A stretch of 64,000 nucleotides of DNA from a virus (IMGVR_UViG_3300047491_000255:60819-124818); one strand, 5' to 3'. Numbered from the stretch's first letter, positions 48,898-57,113 are shown. The notes: generated from the letters alone by a model not told the origin. Program-made: numbers and translations.

Positions 48898-49797
48898 TCA
48901 GTTCTCCCCGTTGTACTGCTTTATCATCAAGTTGTATTCAACCACACCCAGTGATACCTTCAGTGCAGCTAGGTAAGGAGCTTGCTTTTCGGGTGCAACA
49001 TCACCGTCCAAGATGACATTCTTCCATCCAGTAGACACAGCCTCCATTGATTCACGAGCACTGTTCTGATTGGGGATTGTGATCCCGCACCCAGCCAGCG
49101 CACTCTCAAGACCAACCATCAGCGGTGCGTTCAACGCATCAACGACGGGACTGAGTAGCGGTGTTAATGGATTGACCCCATCCTTGACAACGAAGCTCTT
49201 ACCTTCGGACCGCAGCTTCTTCTTGGCCTCAGCCGTCGCCTTCTCCAGGATCATAGGCGCTTCGTCGAAGACACGCAACTCGGGCGCAAGCCTCAAAGCT
49301 ACCAGATCGCTGACAGTAGCGTTTTGCAGCAACGCGGACGGAGGGACCGTAATCACACGGTATGCAACGGACGAAGAACTCTCGTTCGATATTGCCAGCC
49401 GCACGAGAATAGAAGCGCGCTTAGGCGGGATAAACTCTTTTGCAGCTTGTAAGCACCCGGCCAAAAACTGTGCTCGAACTGGCATTGGTGCTAAGTGTGC
49501 TGTGTGAAACGCCAATGCTGGTTTGTCGCTAACAGAGGCAAGCCATTTCGTAGCGAACGACTCGCTCATACCGCCATCGACCCGAGCAACCCATGACAGG
49601 AGCGGTACGGCGTCTTGCGATGCTTCCCCCACCTCGGCGATGACCGCATCATCGCTGAAACCAGCAGCGACAAGCCGGTTGATGACATTACTCATTGAAC
49701 CCTTCACGCCGCTTGCTGCAGCGATGCGGGTCGCCGGATCAGCCGAAGCGATACCGACAACCATTGAGATAAGTGAGACGATAACCAACTTTTTCAT
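48898..49797 (-). CDS. exported protein, 299 aa
   Basis: Start at 49797 after AAGGAGTATCAG. Signal peptide MKKLVIVSLISMVVGIASAD. The mature protein is helical with repeated Ala/Leu patterns (SNVINRLVAAGFSDDAVIAE, LLSWVARVDGGMSESFATKW). I see no known domain. Part of an exported-protein cluster with its two neighbours. Confidence 0.65.
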   Translation of the reverse strand: MKKLVIVSLISMVVGIASADPATRIAAASGVKGSMSNVINRLVAAGFSDDAVIAEVGEASQDAVPLLSWVARVDGGMSESFATKWLASVSDKPALAFHTAHLAPMPVRAQFLAGCLQAAKEFIPPKRASILVRLAISNESSSSVAYRVITVPPSALLQNATVSDLVALRLAPELRVFDEAPMILEKATAEAKKKLRSEGKSFVVKDGVNPLTPLLSPVVDALNAPLMVGLESALAGCGITIPNQNSARESMEAVSTGWKNVILDGDVAPEKQAPYLAALKVSLGVVEYNLMIKQYNGEN

Positions 49798-49865
49798 CTG
49801 ATACTCCTTCGGGCCGTTTAGTTTCAGTCGGGTTCTGCCCAGAAACCCAAACTGTTTTTGAAACA

Positions 49866-51539
49866 TCAAGGAACAATGAGTGGGACTCCGTTAGAGTTCC
49901 AGAGAGCACCGCTCGGAAGAGGATACGTCGTGGTCGGTAGAATGTCAATATCGGTCAGATACATATAACCTCCTACACCTGTTTTCCATTTGGCGCGCTC
50001 TGCTGATGTGGATGCGCCAATCCAAGAATTGTATGAAGCTGTGTCCAGATCAATAGAGTAGTTGGTGTTTGTTGTGTTATAGGCAAACCCAGTCTCGAAC
50101 AAGACATTGTGCCAGCGTGCTCGAAGAAGGGTCGAGGTACTGACCGGTTTCAGGTTTAAGCCTCCGCTGATCATCGTGGACTGGAGATTGTACGGACACA
50201 CGCTGCCGATCAACGGTCCTATCCCACTGCCAGCAGGCCCACCGCCTTGATGACCACCACCCCATCCGTAGGCAAAAAGATACGCTGTCCAGTCGTTGGT
50301 CGCAACAATAGGCCCGACCATCGCATCACGCAGGAAAATGTGCGCCAAATGAATTGTAGAAGTCGATTGCAGTGACGCTTGGCCTTGATAGGTCACCCCT
50401 CCACGAATACCAGCCTGGATGACGTGGAGCTCGTTGAACGGGGGCATGTCCGAGCCTTCAACGAGTTGGAAAGTTACTTTACCGGACACGCCAACGTAGC
50501 TGTGATTACCGTCCGCATACCCGGACCGCAGAGAGTCTCCCTTTATTACTACAGTGGTGCACCTTGGATCTCCACCACCATCAGGTATCATGTTGAAGGC
50601 GTTAGTCCTAACAAGATTACCTGCAATCAACGCTGATGAAAGTTCGATAGTCAGGTAAGGACGCCACGGAATAACCACATTCTCTGGATACACGCCTGGC
50701 ATCACTTTTACTGTGTAATATCGTTCGGAGTTGCTGTTTCTCCAGTCATTCACAGATGTCTCGTCACCAATAGCAGACATGGCCGCTGACACTGTCCGGA
50801 AAGGACGCATGATTGTTCCGTCTGACGTGAAGGAGTCCGTACGTTGATTATCCACATAGAGGATATGACTGGCTGCGTACAGCGAGTTCACGTAGCTCGT
50901 AGAGGCGAGACCATTAGTAGCCTTAACTAAGTCACTTGTCTTGGCAAGACCATTAGTGGCACTAATTAAGTCGCTTGTCTTGACGAGACCATTAGTAGCA
51001 CTAATTAAGTCACTTGTCTTGACGAGACCATTAGTAGCCTTAACTAAGTCACTTGTCTTGGCAAGACCATTAGTGGCACTAATTAAGTCGCTTGTCTTGA
51101 CGAGACCATTAGTAGCACTAACCAACTCACTTGTCTTGACGAGACCATTAGTAGCACTAACCAACTCACTTGTCTTGACGAGACCATTAGTAGCCTTAAC
51201 TAAGTCACTTGTCTTGGCAAGACCATTAGTGGCACTAACCAACTCACTTGTCTTGACGAGACCATTAGTAGCACTAATTAAGTCACTTGTCTTGACGAGA
51301 CCGTTAGTGGCCTTAACTAAGTCGCTTGTCTTGGCAAGACCGTTAGTGGCATTAATTAAGTCACTTACCAGAGCGAGTCCATTGCTACTGGCAAAAACCG
51401 CAACTGGTGGGTAGACCAACTTCTTCGTAGTATTACTGACTGTCACTGCCGAAGTAGCAATTGGAGGCACTGGACTAGTAGGAGCAGAATAAACTGTCCA
51501 CGCCGAGATCATCATCAATGTTATGAAAAATTTTCTCAT
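49866..51539 (-). CDS. exported repeat fibre with beta-helix-like region, 557 aa
   Basis: Start at 51539 with GGGGAGG 7 nt upstream; an ATG two codons earlier is possible. Signal peptide MRKFFITLMMISAWTVYSAP. Residues about 50-211 are twelve 13-residue units ending in ATNGL (KTSDLVKATNGLV type). From about 215, VDNQRTDSFTSDGTIMRPFR and YYTVKVMPGVYPENVVIPWR suggest a pectin-lyase-like beta-helix, as in the 1408-aa gene. Likely a receptor-binding or surface fibre. Confidence 0.72.
   Translation of the reverse strand: MRKFFITLMMISAWTVYSAPTSPVPPIATSAVTVSNTTKKLVYPPVAVFASSNGLALVSDLINATNGLAKTSDLVKATNGLVKTSDLISATNGLVKTSELVSATNGLAKTSDLVKATNGLVKTSELVSATNGLVKTSELVSATNGLVKTSDLISATNGLAKTSDLVKATNGLVKTSDLISATNGLVKTSDLISATNGLAKTSDLVKATNGLASTSYVNSLYAASHILYVDNQRTDSFTSDGTIMRPFRTVSAAMSAIGDETSVNDWRNSNSERYYTVKVMPGVYPENVVIPWRPYLTIELSSALIAGNLVRTNAFNMIPDGGGDPRCTTVVIKGDSLRSGYADGNHSYVGVSGKVTFQLVEGSDMPPFNELHVIQAGIRGGVTYQGQASLQSTSTIHLAHIFLRDAMVGPIVATNDWTAYLFAYGWGGGHQGGGPAGSGIGPLIGSVCPYNLQSTMISGGLNLKPVSTSTLLRARWHNVLFETGFAYNTTNTNYSIDLDTASYNSWIGASTSAERAKWKTGVGGYMYLTDIDILPTTTYPLPSGALWNSNGVPLIVP
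50916..51380. repeat. 39-bp tandem repeats, about twelve units
   Basis: Units such as CTTGTCTTGGCAAGACCATT recur every 39 bp within the fibre gene. Variants alternate in a higher-order pattern (KATNGLV, SATNGLV, SATNGLA), implying that blocks of about three units were duplicated together. Confidence 0.9.
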
Positions 51540-51541
51540 AC

Positions 51542-52075
51542 TCATGCCTCCCCGGCTGACCAACCCAATACACCATTCGACAACACCGGAGTATGCCATA
51601 AATTGTCTCCATAATCCCAAAACTGTATCGTCCCATCAGCCTTCTGTCTTACATTATTATTACCGAGATCGTTTAGAAACGGTATATTGGTCAATACTCC
51701 AAGAGTTCCATTTCCTCCAGATGTCGTAACCAATCCATTACTAGTCAAATTCGATATGCTGGTTATCGTAATTGCCGGACTGTTGATAATAACATTGCCG
51801 TATTCATCCTCTGGCACTGTTGATATTTTCTCGAATATGTCCCCGGTAAAAGAACCCGTCGGAGGAGGCTCCACTCCATAAAACCACTTCACCAACTGGG
51901 GGTCTTCGTACACTATGCCATCTCTAAGAATGATGTCGAGAGTAACGGCACCATTTGGGTCATAATTTACGACAAGACGAATCGCATTCTCGTATCGGGC
52001 AATGGTCGCACCGACCGGAATATATCGACCTAAAGCCGAGCAAAGAAAACGTGATTTACACCGATAGACTATCAT
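51542..52075 (-). CDS. candidate fibre-associated protein, 177 aa
   Basis: Beta-rich, Asn/Gly-rich protein (YDPNGAVTLDIILRDGIVY, SPAITITSISNLTSNGLVTT, DGTIQFWDYGDNLWHTPVLS). It ends in codons overlapping the fibre start region. By position (upstream of the exported fibre, as 29128 is to its fibre) it may be the matching partner. Confidence 0.5.
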   Translation of the reverse strand: MIVYRCKSRFLCSALGRYIPVGATIARYENAIRLVVNYDPNGAVTLDIILRDGIVYEDPQLVKWFYGVEPPPTGSFTGDIFEKISTVPEDEYGNVIINSPAITITSISNLTSNGLVTTSGGNGTLGVLTNIPFLNDLGNNNVRQKADGTIQFWDYGDNLWHTPVLSNGVLGWSAGEA

Positions 52076-52318
52076 CTATTATCCTGTTTGTTTTAATTCC
52101 AGCCCCGTTAAGAGCGAGACATCAAACCAATCTACTCTCGCATTTTTGTTCCTACACTATCGACTACACCTTATCGATAAAATATCAACAAAAAAACACT
52201 CTTCTACACAGGAAGGGAATATCAAACAATTATCACGATTCAACTTCCATGACGATACTGAAGATTTTTGCGATTTCTGCAATGTCTACCTACGCATGAA
52301 CAATTTCATACGGCTTTT
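52076..52318 (-). other. intergenic spacer, no gene seen
   Basis: No frame with start and ribosome-binding site on either strand. The minus strand is AT-rich with a GTTTTTTTG run near 52185-52195 that is not preceded by a strong stem. A small promoter here is possible but not clear. Confidence 0.3.
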
Positions 52319-52582
52319 TCATGCTAGGATCGAACGCTTCTGATTTTTCGGGAGTTGCTTGATTGAATATTCGAGCCGTAGAGCCTCTCCGTGCCCCATG
52401 CCGCCCTTTTGAGCGATCAATCTGACTGGAAGCCGAGACCTGACATACCGTGAACCCTTGCCCATCTGGTGCTGTCTTAAACGCCTATCCAGATTGGTTG
52501 TGCAACCACAGTAAAGTTCTCCACCTCTGCACTCAAGGAGATAGACCGTCCATGCCTTCCCAACTGAATATTGAAGTTCCAT
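52319..52582 (-). CDS. GIY-YIG nuclease-domain protein, 87 aa
   Basis: WTVYLLECRGGELYCGCTTN corresponds to the GIY-YIG strand pair (VYLL...LYCG), followed by LDRRLRQHQMGKGSRYVRSR and the Glu-containing GEALRLEYSIKQLPKNQK. This is the short YhbQ/UPF0213-type form with one domain. It is likely a nuclease or mobile-element relic; the active-site Glu and Arg are present. It sits 5 bp from a tRNA gene. Confidence 0.82.
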   Translation of the reverse strand: MELQYSVGKAWTVYLLECRGGELYCGCTTNLDRRLRQHQMGKGSRYVRSRLPVRLIAQKGGMGHGEALRLEYSIKQLPKNQKRSILA

Positions 52583-52586
52583 TTTT

Positions 52587-52673
52587 TGGTGGGAAAAGAG
52601 GGACTCGAACCCTCACACCCTTTCGGGCACAAGCTCCTAAGGCTTGCGTGTCTGCCAATTCCACCACTCTCCC
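52587..52673 (-). tRNA. tRNA-Leu (TAG)
   Basis: Minus strand: acceptor GGGAGAG pairs with TTTTCCC, then A-CCA encoded at 52587-52590. Anticodon stem CAAGC/GCTTG with loop CTTAGGA, anticodon TAG. Long variable arm and TTCGAGT T-loop. Confidence 0.93.
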
Positions 52674-52683
52674 GGAATCTATT

Positions 52684-52995
52684 TTAGCCCTGCGGTCCCT
52701 GAATCCCGCCTTGTGGTCCCTGAATCCCGCCTTGTGGTCCAACCACCGGAGGATTCTTCACTTCTGGCTCAATAGGCTGTCCATTGTCATCCTTCGACTT
52801 GTGGAAGTATGACATAAATACCATTGTGATGACAGCAAAGATAGCCTCCACACTCACAGGGAGAGGTTTGTCTGGATATTTCATATATGCTTGAAAATCC
52901 AGCAGAGTCATCAAAAGCAAACATGTTCCAGCAATGATTGTTAATAGCCAACGCCCGCTCGAAACCTGCACTACGACTCGATCAGTATTCTTCAT
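52684..52995 (-). CDS. small two-helix membrane protein, holin-like, 103 aa
   Basis: Two transmembrane helices (LLTIIAGTCLLLMTLLDF and SVEAIFAVITMVFMSYF) separated by a short loop, then a basic/acidic tail ending in repeated GIQGPQG. The DNA encoding the tail has 21-bp repeats. Topology and size fit a holin or spanin-type protein, but no lysis genes flank it, so this is uncertain. Overlaps the ThyX-like gene by 4 bp. Confidence 0.5.
   Translation of the reverse strand: MKNTDRVVVQVSSGRWLLTIIAGTCLLLMTLLDFQAYMKYPDKPLPVSVEAIFAVITMVFMSYFHKSKDDNGQPIEPEVKNPPVVGPQGGIQGPQGGIQGPQG
52687..52740. repeat. 21-bp repeats at the end of the membrane protein gene
   Basis: The plus strand has GGTCCCTGAATCCCGCCTTGT repeated twice and part of a third time. 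They encode the IQGPQGG units of the C-terminal tail. Confidence 0.85.
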
Positions 52996-53501
52996 ATGAT
53001 ACTCCTTTTAACACACATTCCACATGATTTCATCTCGTGACAGAAACCTCCCCTATACTCGCACTCTGGAACCAGAAACATCACCAAATCAGAATCAACC
53101 CACTTCATTTCATCCTTGATTGCCAACATGACATCCCGAGTCTCCTTGTGAGACTTGGAACAAAGTCTCTTCCGAGCCATATTGATAAGCGTCTGAGCAT
53201 TGACCAACATTCCATGATCCACAGGAGTTTTCCGATTCACATCCCCTGTACCACCACGATCATCCCTATTGGTCTGAATAAAATGTTCAGCACCAATCTT
53301 ATGCCGAACGAAATGTGTGCTTACAAACGAGGGAATCCCAGTCATCTCAATCCAAAAAACTTGGGTCCTACAAGGACTGTGTTCGCAATCATAGATTTCT
53401 TTCAACGTCATCTTGGAAGGTTTGCCATTCCCCCTCCATGTCATCTCACAAGCTCGTCTCATCAGAGACTCATCCGTCAATTTCTTAATAACAATCTTCA
53501 T
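52992..53501 (-). CDS. ThyX-like thymidylate synthase family protein, 169 aa
   Basis: STHFVRHKIGAEHFIQTNRD resembles the ThyX signature (RHRxxSxNExSxRY region) and NAQTLINMARKRLCSKSHKE with VPECEYRGGFC is typical of short phage ThyX-like proteins. FAD-dependent ThyX makes dTMP from dUMP. The canonical motif is altered here, so catalytic activity is uncertain; it may be a divergent or inactive member. Promoter TTGACT/TATAAT lies 23 bp upstream. Confidence 0.68.
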   Translation of the reverse strand: MKIVIKKLTDESLMRRACEMTWRGNGKPSKMTLKEIYDCEHSPCRTQVFWIEMTGIPSFVSTHFVRHKIGAEHFIQTNRDDRGGTGDVNRKTPVDHGMLVNAQTLINMARKRLCSKSHKETRDVMLAIKDEMKWVDSDLVMFLVPECEYRGGFCHEMKSCGMCVKRSII

Positions 53502-53523
53502 GCTGGCTCCTTTTTACGCCATC

Positions 53524-53553
53524 ATTATATTCAAAGTGAGGCATCGGAGTCAA
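53524..53553 (-). promoter_or_regulatory. sigma70-like promoter for the ThyX-like gene
   Basis: Minus strand TTGACT (53548-53553), 18-nt spacer, TATAAT (53524-53529). It lies just after tRNA-Leu(GAG). Confidence 0.7.
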
Positions 53554-53571
53554 CTGTTTGTGAAATATTAA

Positions 53572-53661
53572 TGGTGCCAGAGGTGGGATTTGAACCCACA
53601 ATCCCCTTGCGGAGAAACAGCGCTCTCGGCGCTGCGTGTTTGCCAATTTCACCACTCCGAC
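53572..53661 (-). tRNA. tRNA-Leu (GAG)
   Basis: Acceptor GTCGGAG with CTCTGGC, encoded ACCA. Anticodon stem CAGCG/CGCTG, loop CCGAGAG, anticodon GAG. Long variable arm (TCTCC-GCAA-GGGG) and TTCAAAT loop. Confidence 0.92.
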
Positions 53662-53964
53662 TAAAACATCAGCCTAATCATTCCGCATGGCGGGCTGCGA
53701 CCTTCTCTTACGTGTTCTCATGCGGCACCGTTGTATGATCTCCCGCCACTAACGGCTTATCCGCTCCTCTGGACAACTGAAATAGTCGGACATGCCGTGT
53801 TCATCACAGAGTTGAACGGGCATCTCAGTCTCACGGTTCCCCGTCTAAATCCACCGATGTTTAACTCTGGACTGTTTCAACAACCAAAGGCAACTTCGCC
53901 GTTCAGGATTCCATCAGTCGCTTCCAACTGACTCTGCCTGCGTCTAATTCCGCCACATGTCCTT
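53662..53964 (-). other. unassigned spacer with tRNA-like halves
   Basis: No convincing gene. The minus strand begins GGACATG followed by TGGCGGAATTAGACGC, a tRNA-Leu-like acceptor and D-arm (from 53962), and CATGTCC, the perfect complement of the first seven bases, occurs at 53788-53794. No anticodon or T-arm fits a normal tRNA between them. A related GGTGGATTTAGACGGGG occurs in the middle. Perhaps decayed tRNAs or an RNA of unknown kind. Confidence 0.35.
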
Positions 53965-54049
53965 TGGTAGAGGTAGAGGGATTTCAACCCCCACGTCTTT
54001 CGACACTTCCTTTTGAGGGAAGCGTGTCTGGCAATTCCACCATACCTCC
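53965..54049 (-). tRNA. tRNA-Leu (CAA)
   Basis: Acceptor GGAGGTA with TACCTCT (one G-U pair), encoded ACCA. Anticodon stem CTTCC/GGAAG, loop CTCAAAA, anticodon CAA. Variable arm present. T-loop TTGAAAT departs from the usual TTCAAAT, so this copy may be slightly degenerate. Confidence 0.85.
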
Positions 54050-54145
54050 AAAAATCAAAACTTGAACTTCTACAACCTTTCGAGTTTCTTTTCCATCCCA
54101 CGCATATCCTTCAAACGACCTTCTTTATCTAGCCTCCTGACTCAA

Positions 54146-55366
54146 TCAACCCTGTTTACAAAGCCTATTCCAAGCCATTTCCGAAACTTTTCGGTAAAGA
54201 GCCTCCACCTTTTCCAGACTAATCTTCTCCGGCAGTTTGCACGACTTCTCTACCTCACGCAATTCCTTCATCTTCTCTTCCGCCATTGAAACCAATCTTT
54301 CATAGTCTGTGGTCTTGCCCGTTCGGATGTCCATGACCTGTTCTAGCGATTTTCCAGAAAGCCGAACCATTGGCTCTCCATACTTTGCCAGATGGAGTCC
54401 AGACAAAAGCAGCCTCATACAATGAGCCATATTTTTGGCATTGATGTGGCGTTTTCCGTCTTCATGTCCGGCATACCGCTCCTGATTACGCTCCCGAAAC
54501 CATGTCCAGTAAGACTGCCACAGCTTGACAGCTCTTTCATACTCATGCTCGTCATAAATCAAGATTCCAGCGAATCTGGTGTGTTCGTCGTCTATTGGGA
54601 TTGACTCGCAGACAAGCATATCGTCGCCTCGAAAGACACCCTTGCATTGAGGGTCTCCCAAGTAGCAATACAGACGATAGGCGTTTTGCATGTGCTCAAC
54701 AGCCGCCACATGGTAGTCTTTGAGGTTGATCCAAGGCATGTCCTTAATTAGGATTGGTCGAAATGGCATCCTTGGAGAAGGCATATCTGGATGAGTCCAC
54801 GCTTCGGCTCCTGGAATGCACGGAATAATCCTGCAGAAGTCTAGCTTTTTTGGACGTTCTACTGGTTCTGGATGGTTAGATTTCCTCGTAGTGCTATCAG
54901 CACGCTTGAACTGACCAATGGCATAACCACAATGTCTCGTTATACACTCCTTGGAGATAAAAATATCTCGATTGGCAATAACCTCCTGAAACTCTGGTGA
55001 CGAGCTAACAACACAGTCCTCTGGGACCCAAAGAGATTCAAGAACATTGGGAGCGGCCACTTTCAACAGGTCAAAAAATCTATGCAGGGTGTATGCAATG
55101 TCGTCGTTTTTCTTTTTCTCTACAGTCTCCCTTTGATCCGATATTTGCTCAATGGGAGCTCTGATTGACAAATAATGTGACATGGGAAGACAAAAAATAG
55201 AACGAACATCACGATCACTTGTTGGCAAATTGGTGCCATAACAATGACTACCTCCGACATACTCATAAAGCATGAACCCAGACTGCCTGACGAGATTAAG
55301 ACGGACCTCTGGATCATATTCCGTATGACATACTGCGTCTTCCAAAAGTTTTAAATTAACGTCCAT
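54146..55366 (-). CDS. RlaP-like nucleotidyltransferase, 406 aa
   Basis: Polymerase-beta-type motif YVGGSHCYGTNLPTSDRDVR (GS...D-x-D), followed by a long helical region with HRFFDLLKVAAPNVLESLWV and CMRLLLSGLHLAKYGEPMVR. This is the COG3541/RlaP family, named for association with RNA repair pathways. With tRNAs and a CCA enzyme in the same phage, RNA end repair is a plausible role, but substrate is not known. No ligase or kinase partner is in the window. Confidence 0.75.
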   Translation of the reverse strand: MDVNLKLLEDAVCHTEYDPEVRLNLVRQSGFMLYEYVGGSHCYGTNLPTSDRDVRSIFCLPMSHYLSIRAPIEQISDQRETVEKKKNDDIAYTLHRFFDLLKVAAPNVLESLWVPEDCVVSSSPEFQEVIANRDIFISKECITRHCGYAIGQFKRADSTTRKSNHPEPVERPKKLDFCRIIPCIPGAEAWTHPDMPSPRMPFRPILIKDMPWINLKDYHVAAVEHMQNAYRLYCYLGDPQCKGVFRGDDMLVCESIPIDDEHTRFAGILIYDEHEYERAVKLWQSYWTWFRERNQERYAGHEDGKRHINAKNMAHCMRLLLSGLHLAKYGEPMVRLSGKSLEQVMDIRTGKTTDYERLVSMAEEKMKELREVEKSCKLPEKISLEKVEALYRKVSEMAWNRLCKQG

Positions 55367-55374
55367 TTTCTCTC

Positions 55375-55546
55375 CTATCTGATTGCATAGTCGGCGCAGT
55401 AGTAAACGGATCGATCCTTCGTCAGGCCGAACGTGTCCGCCTCGACTCTGGCCAGCCGTGCCTTGTCATTGATGCCGTCATTCCCTCGGATCACCTCGAT
55501 AAGTGCTGCAAGCGGTTCACACGCGGCCCACGTTGTCCTGATTCAT
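55375..55546 (-). pseudogene. small gene interrupted by a frameshift
   Basis: GGAG precedes ATG at 55546, which gives MNQDNVGRV and a stop. The neighbouring frame continues with clear coding sequence (CEPLAALIEVIRGNDGINDK then ARLARVEADTFGLTKDRSVY and YCADYAIR) to a stop at 55375, but has no start of its own. One base lost or gained near 55515-55525 would give a protein of about 57 aa. No ribosomal slippery site visible. Confidence 0.55.
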
Positions 55547-55596
55547 ACGGTCTCCTTTGTGGTCCGCCGGAGTCTGACCGGCGGCGTTCTGTTTAC

Positions 55597-55794
55597 TCAT
55601 TGCATCGTCCCTCGCTTGAGATAGTGCAGCATCCACTTCATTTCGTCCGTAGGGATCATTCCTCCAGCCGCGTGACTGTATCGCATCATCCCTAGATCAC
55701 CTGCACGGCGGTCAATCGTGCGTGGCAGAATCGCGTAGTGGTACAAGACTGCGCCTGCCGCAAGGCCGACAAGAAACAGAACAATCTCCTTCAC
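55597..55794 (-). CDS. small single-pass membrane protein, 65 aa, GTG start
   Basis: GTG start after AAAGGAGAATACC, overlapping the stop of the upstream gene. Residues 2-20 (KEIVLFLVGLAAGAVLYHY) form a transmembrane helix; the rest is soluble (GMIPTDEMKWMLHYLKRG). Function unknown. Confidence 0.6.
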   Translation of the reverse strand: MKEIVLFLVGLAAGAVLYHYAILPRTIDRRAGDLGMMRYSHAAGGMIPTDEMKWMLHYLKRGTMQ

Positions 55795-56075
55795 GGTATT
55801 CTCCTTTCGTCGTGCCTGACCTGTTCGTTGGTGATACGCAATGCCGCGACTTCGGCCTCCAATTCGGCAATCCGCTTCATCGCTTCTTGCAGCTTGTACC
55901 ACGGCTGGTGTTTCTTTCTCTCTTCATACCGTTGGTCTGATAATTCACGGCGAGCCTTCACGCTGTCTGGGTGGTGTTGCTTGCACCATCCATCTTTCCA
56001 TTCCTTGCGGTTGCACTGGCTTTGCCTTGACCAGGGACCGCTAGAGACCAATGCCTTGCATTTTGTTTCGTCCAT
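55791..56075 (-). CDS. small zinc-binding protein, 94 aa
   Basis: N-terminal TKCKALVSSGPWSRQSQCNR and KDGWCKQHHP give a C-x(n)-C-x(n)-C-x2-H motif typical of small DUF5763-like zinc proteins; a coiled-coil helix (LQEAMKRIAELEAEVAALRI) follows. Start at 56075 after GGGGGAATGACA. Accessory role unknown. Confidence 0.65.
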   Translation of the reverse strand: MDETKCKALVSSGPWSRQSQCNRKEWKDGWCKQHHPDSVKARRELSDQRYEERKKHQPWYKLQEAMKRIAELEAEVAALRITNEQVRHDERRIP

Positions 56076-56077
56076 TG

Positions 56078-56374
56078 TCATTCCCCCTTCAATTCGGACG
56101 CACCATCAACCGCGTCCAGACTAGTTCCGATTCGCTCCGCAATCTGACGCGGCTGTTGTTTGGGGTGACGGCGGTTCCACCTCGCGGAAACAATTGCCGT
56201 CGCCGGTTCGCGGATCAGGAAGTCGCATGCATTGACTTTCATGCGTGCAGAACACCCCGTACAATAGACGCTGGCCGACCTTGCACGCCCGACAAGCCTT
56301 GCCGACGCGCCGCAGAATGGGCACGCCAACAAGGCATCCGAGGCTACCTTCATCCGCTCGCTTCGCTCACTCAT
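56078..56374 (-). CDS. Lar-like zinc protein, 98 aa
   Basis: LLACPFCGASARLVGRARS, then VYCTGCSARMKV, then IVSARWNRR: two CxxC pairs and the C-terminal W-N-x-R typical of the Lar (restriction alleviation) family. Original Lar enhances methylation of host sites and protects phage DNA; for most relatives the role is untested. Shares its N-terminal 16 codons with the gene at 406 by DNA duplication. Confidence 0.72.
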   Translation of the reverse strand: MSERSERMKVASDALLACPFCGASARLVGRARSASVYCTGCSARMKVNACDFLIREPATAIVSARWNRRHPKQQPRQIAERIGTSLDAVDGASELKGE

Positions 56375-56667
56375 TTCGGAGCCTCAACTTTCTCGTTGGG
56401 CAGATACAGATTCTCGATTGGCAACTTGCCGGTTACTCGGAACATGACGCTGTTCCACAGGCCACGCACGCCAGAGAGTTTGAGCGATGTCATGCACTGG
56501 CTCGAACTCCCTCCAGTGACGCGATACCGCTTGCCGAGTTCAAGCGTGCTTCTGGCGCGCATGTTCTCTGCAGGGTATCCACCGCGTCCGTGGAACACTG
56601 CCCAACAAGCCTGTGCAGCCCTACGGCTGGCCCGCGACGGTTTCTGGTTATTCTTCGTTGTTCTCAT
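56371..56667 (-). CDS. hypothetical small protein, 98 aa
   Basis: Basic N-terminus, then an SH3-like strand pattern (TLELGKRYRVTGGSSSQCMT, GLWNSVMFRVTGKLPIENLY). Ends NEKVEAPK in the repeated junction sequence that carries the ribosome-binding site of the next gene. Unknown function. Confidence 0.55.
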   Translation of the reverse strand: MRTTKNNQKPSRASRRAAQACWAVFHGRGGYPAENMRARSTLELGKRYRVTGGSSSQCMTSLKLSGVRGLWNSVMFRVTGKLPIENLYLPNEKVEAPK

Positions 56668-57113
56668 GGCCCCTCTTTTATTGGAGGGTCGGGCTGTTCA
56701 GCCTTGGGGAACGTCGCCCCTAGCGATTCAAGCCACGCCTGTTCCTGGATGTTCAGACCGAGGACGACGGCAAGTTTCTGACAGACATGGAAGATCATCT
56801 TCCGGTCGGCTTCTGGTACTCGATCAGCCGAACCATAGGAGGCGGGTGGCTTGGCTGGTTCGGCTGGCTGTTTTGGCCTACGTGTCCGCCACACTGGCGG
56901 GTAGAACGGATAAGCCACATCAGCGGGGGTCGCATCTCGTCCTGTCTGGCACCATTGGCTGTCGTCGCGGTGCCATTTGTATTCGTCGAGCCATTGCGGC
57001 AGCTCGACGCTCGGGTCGAACTCGCGCCAAGACCCAACAAGGGGCTGCTGGTCAACAACAGTCTTCATGTTTTCCTTTCCAACCAGCCGAGGCTGACCGG
57101 CGTCGATCTTCAT
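56664..57113 (-). CDS. hypothetical protein, 149 aa
   Basis: Trp- and Pro-rich middle (LPQWLDEYKWHRDDSQWCQT, YPFYPPVWRTRRPKQPAEPA) and helical C-terminus (RKMIFHVCQKLAVVLGLNIQ). Start at 57113 by ATGA overlap with GGAG upstream; an ATG at 57068 with a stronger GGAAAGGAA site gives 134 aa. No family recognised. Confidence 0.5.
   Translation of the reverse strand: MKIDAGQPRLVGKENMKTVVDQQPLVGSWREFDPSVELPQWLDEYKWHRDDSQWCQTGRDATPADVAYPFYPPVWRTRRPKQPAEPAKPPASYGSADRVPEADRKMIFHVCQKLAVVLGLNIQEQAWLESLGATFPKAEQPDPPIKEGP

Noticed and set aside
50916-51380. CRISPR array
   Set aside because: Repeats are tandem with no spacers and stay in frame with a protein repeat.
53731-53931. Plus-strand 66-codon frame between two tRNA genes
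   Set aside because: No ribosome-binding site, opposite strand to every other gene, and it reads through a tRNA-like segment.
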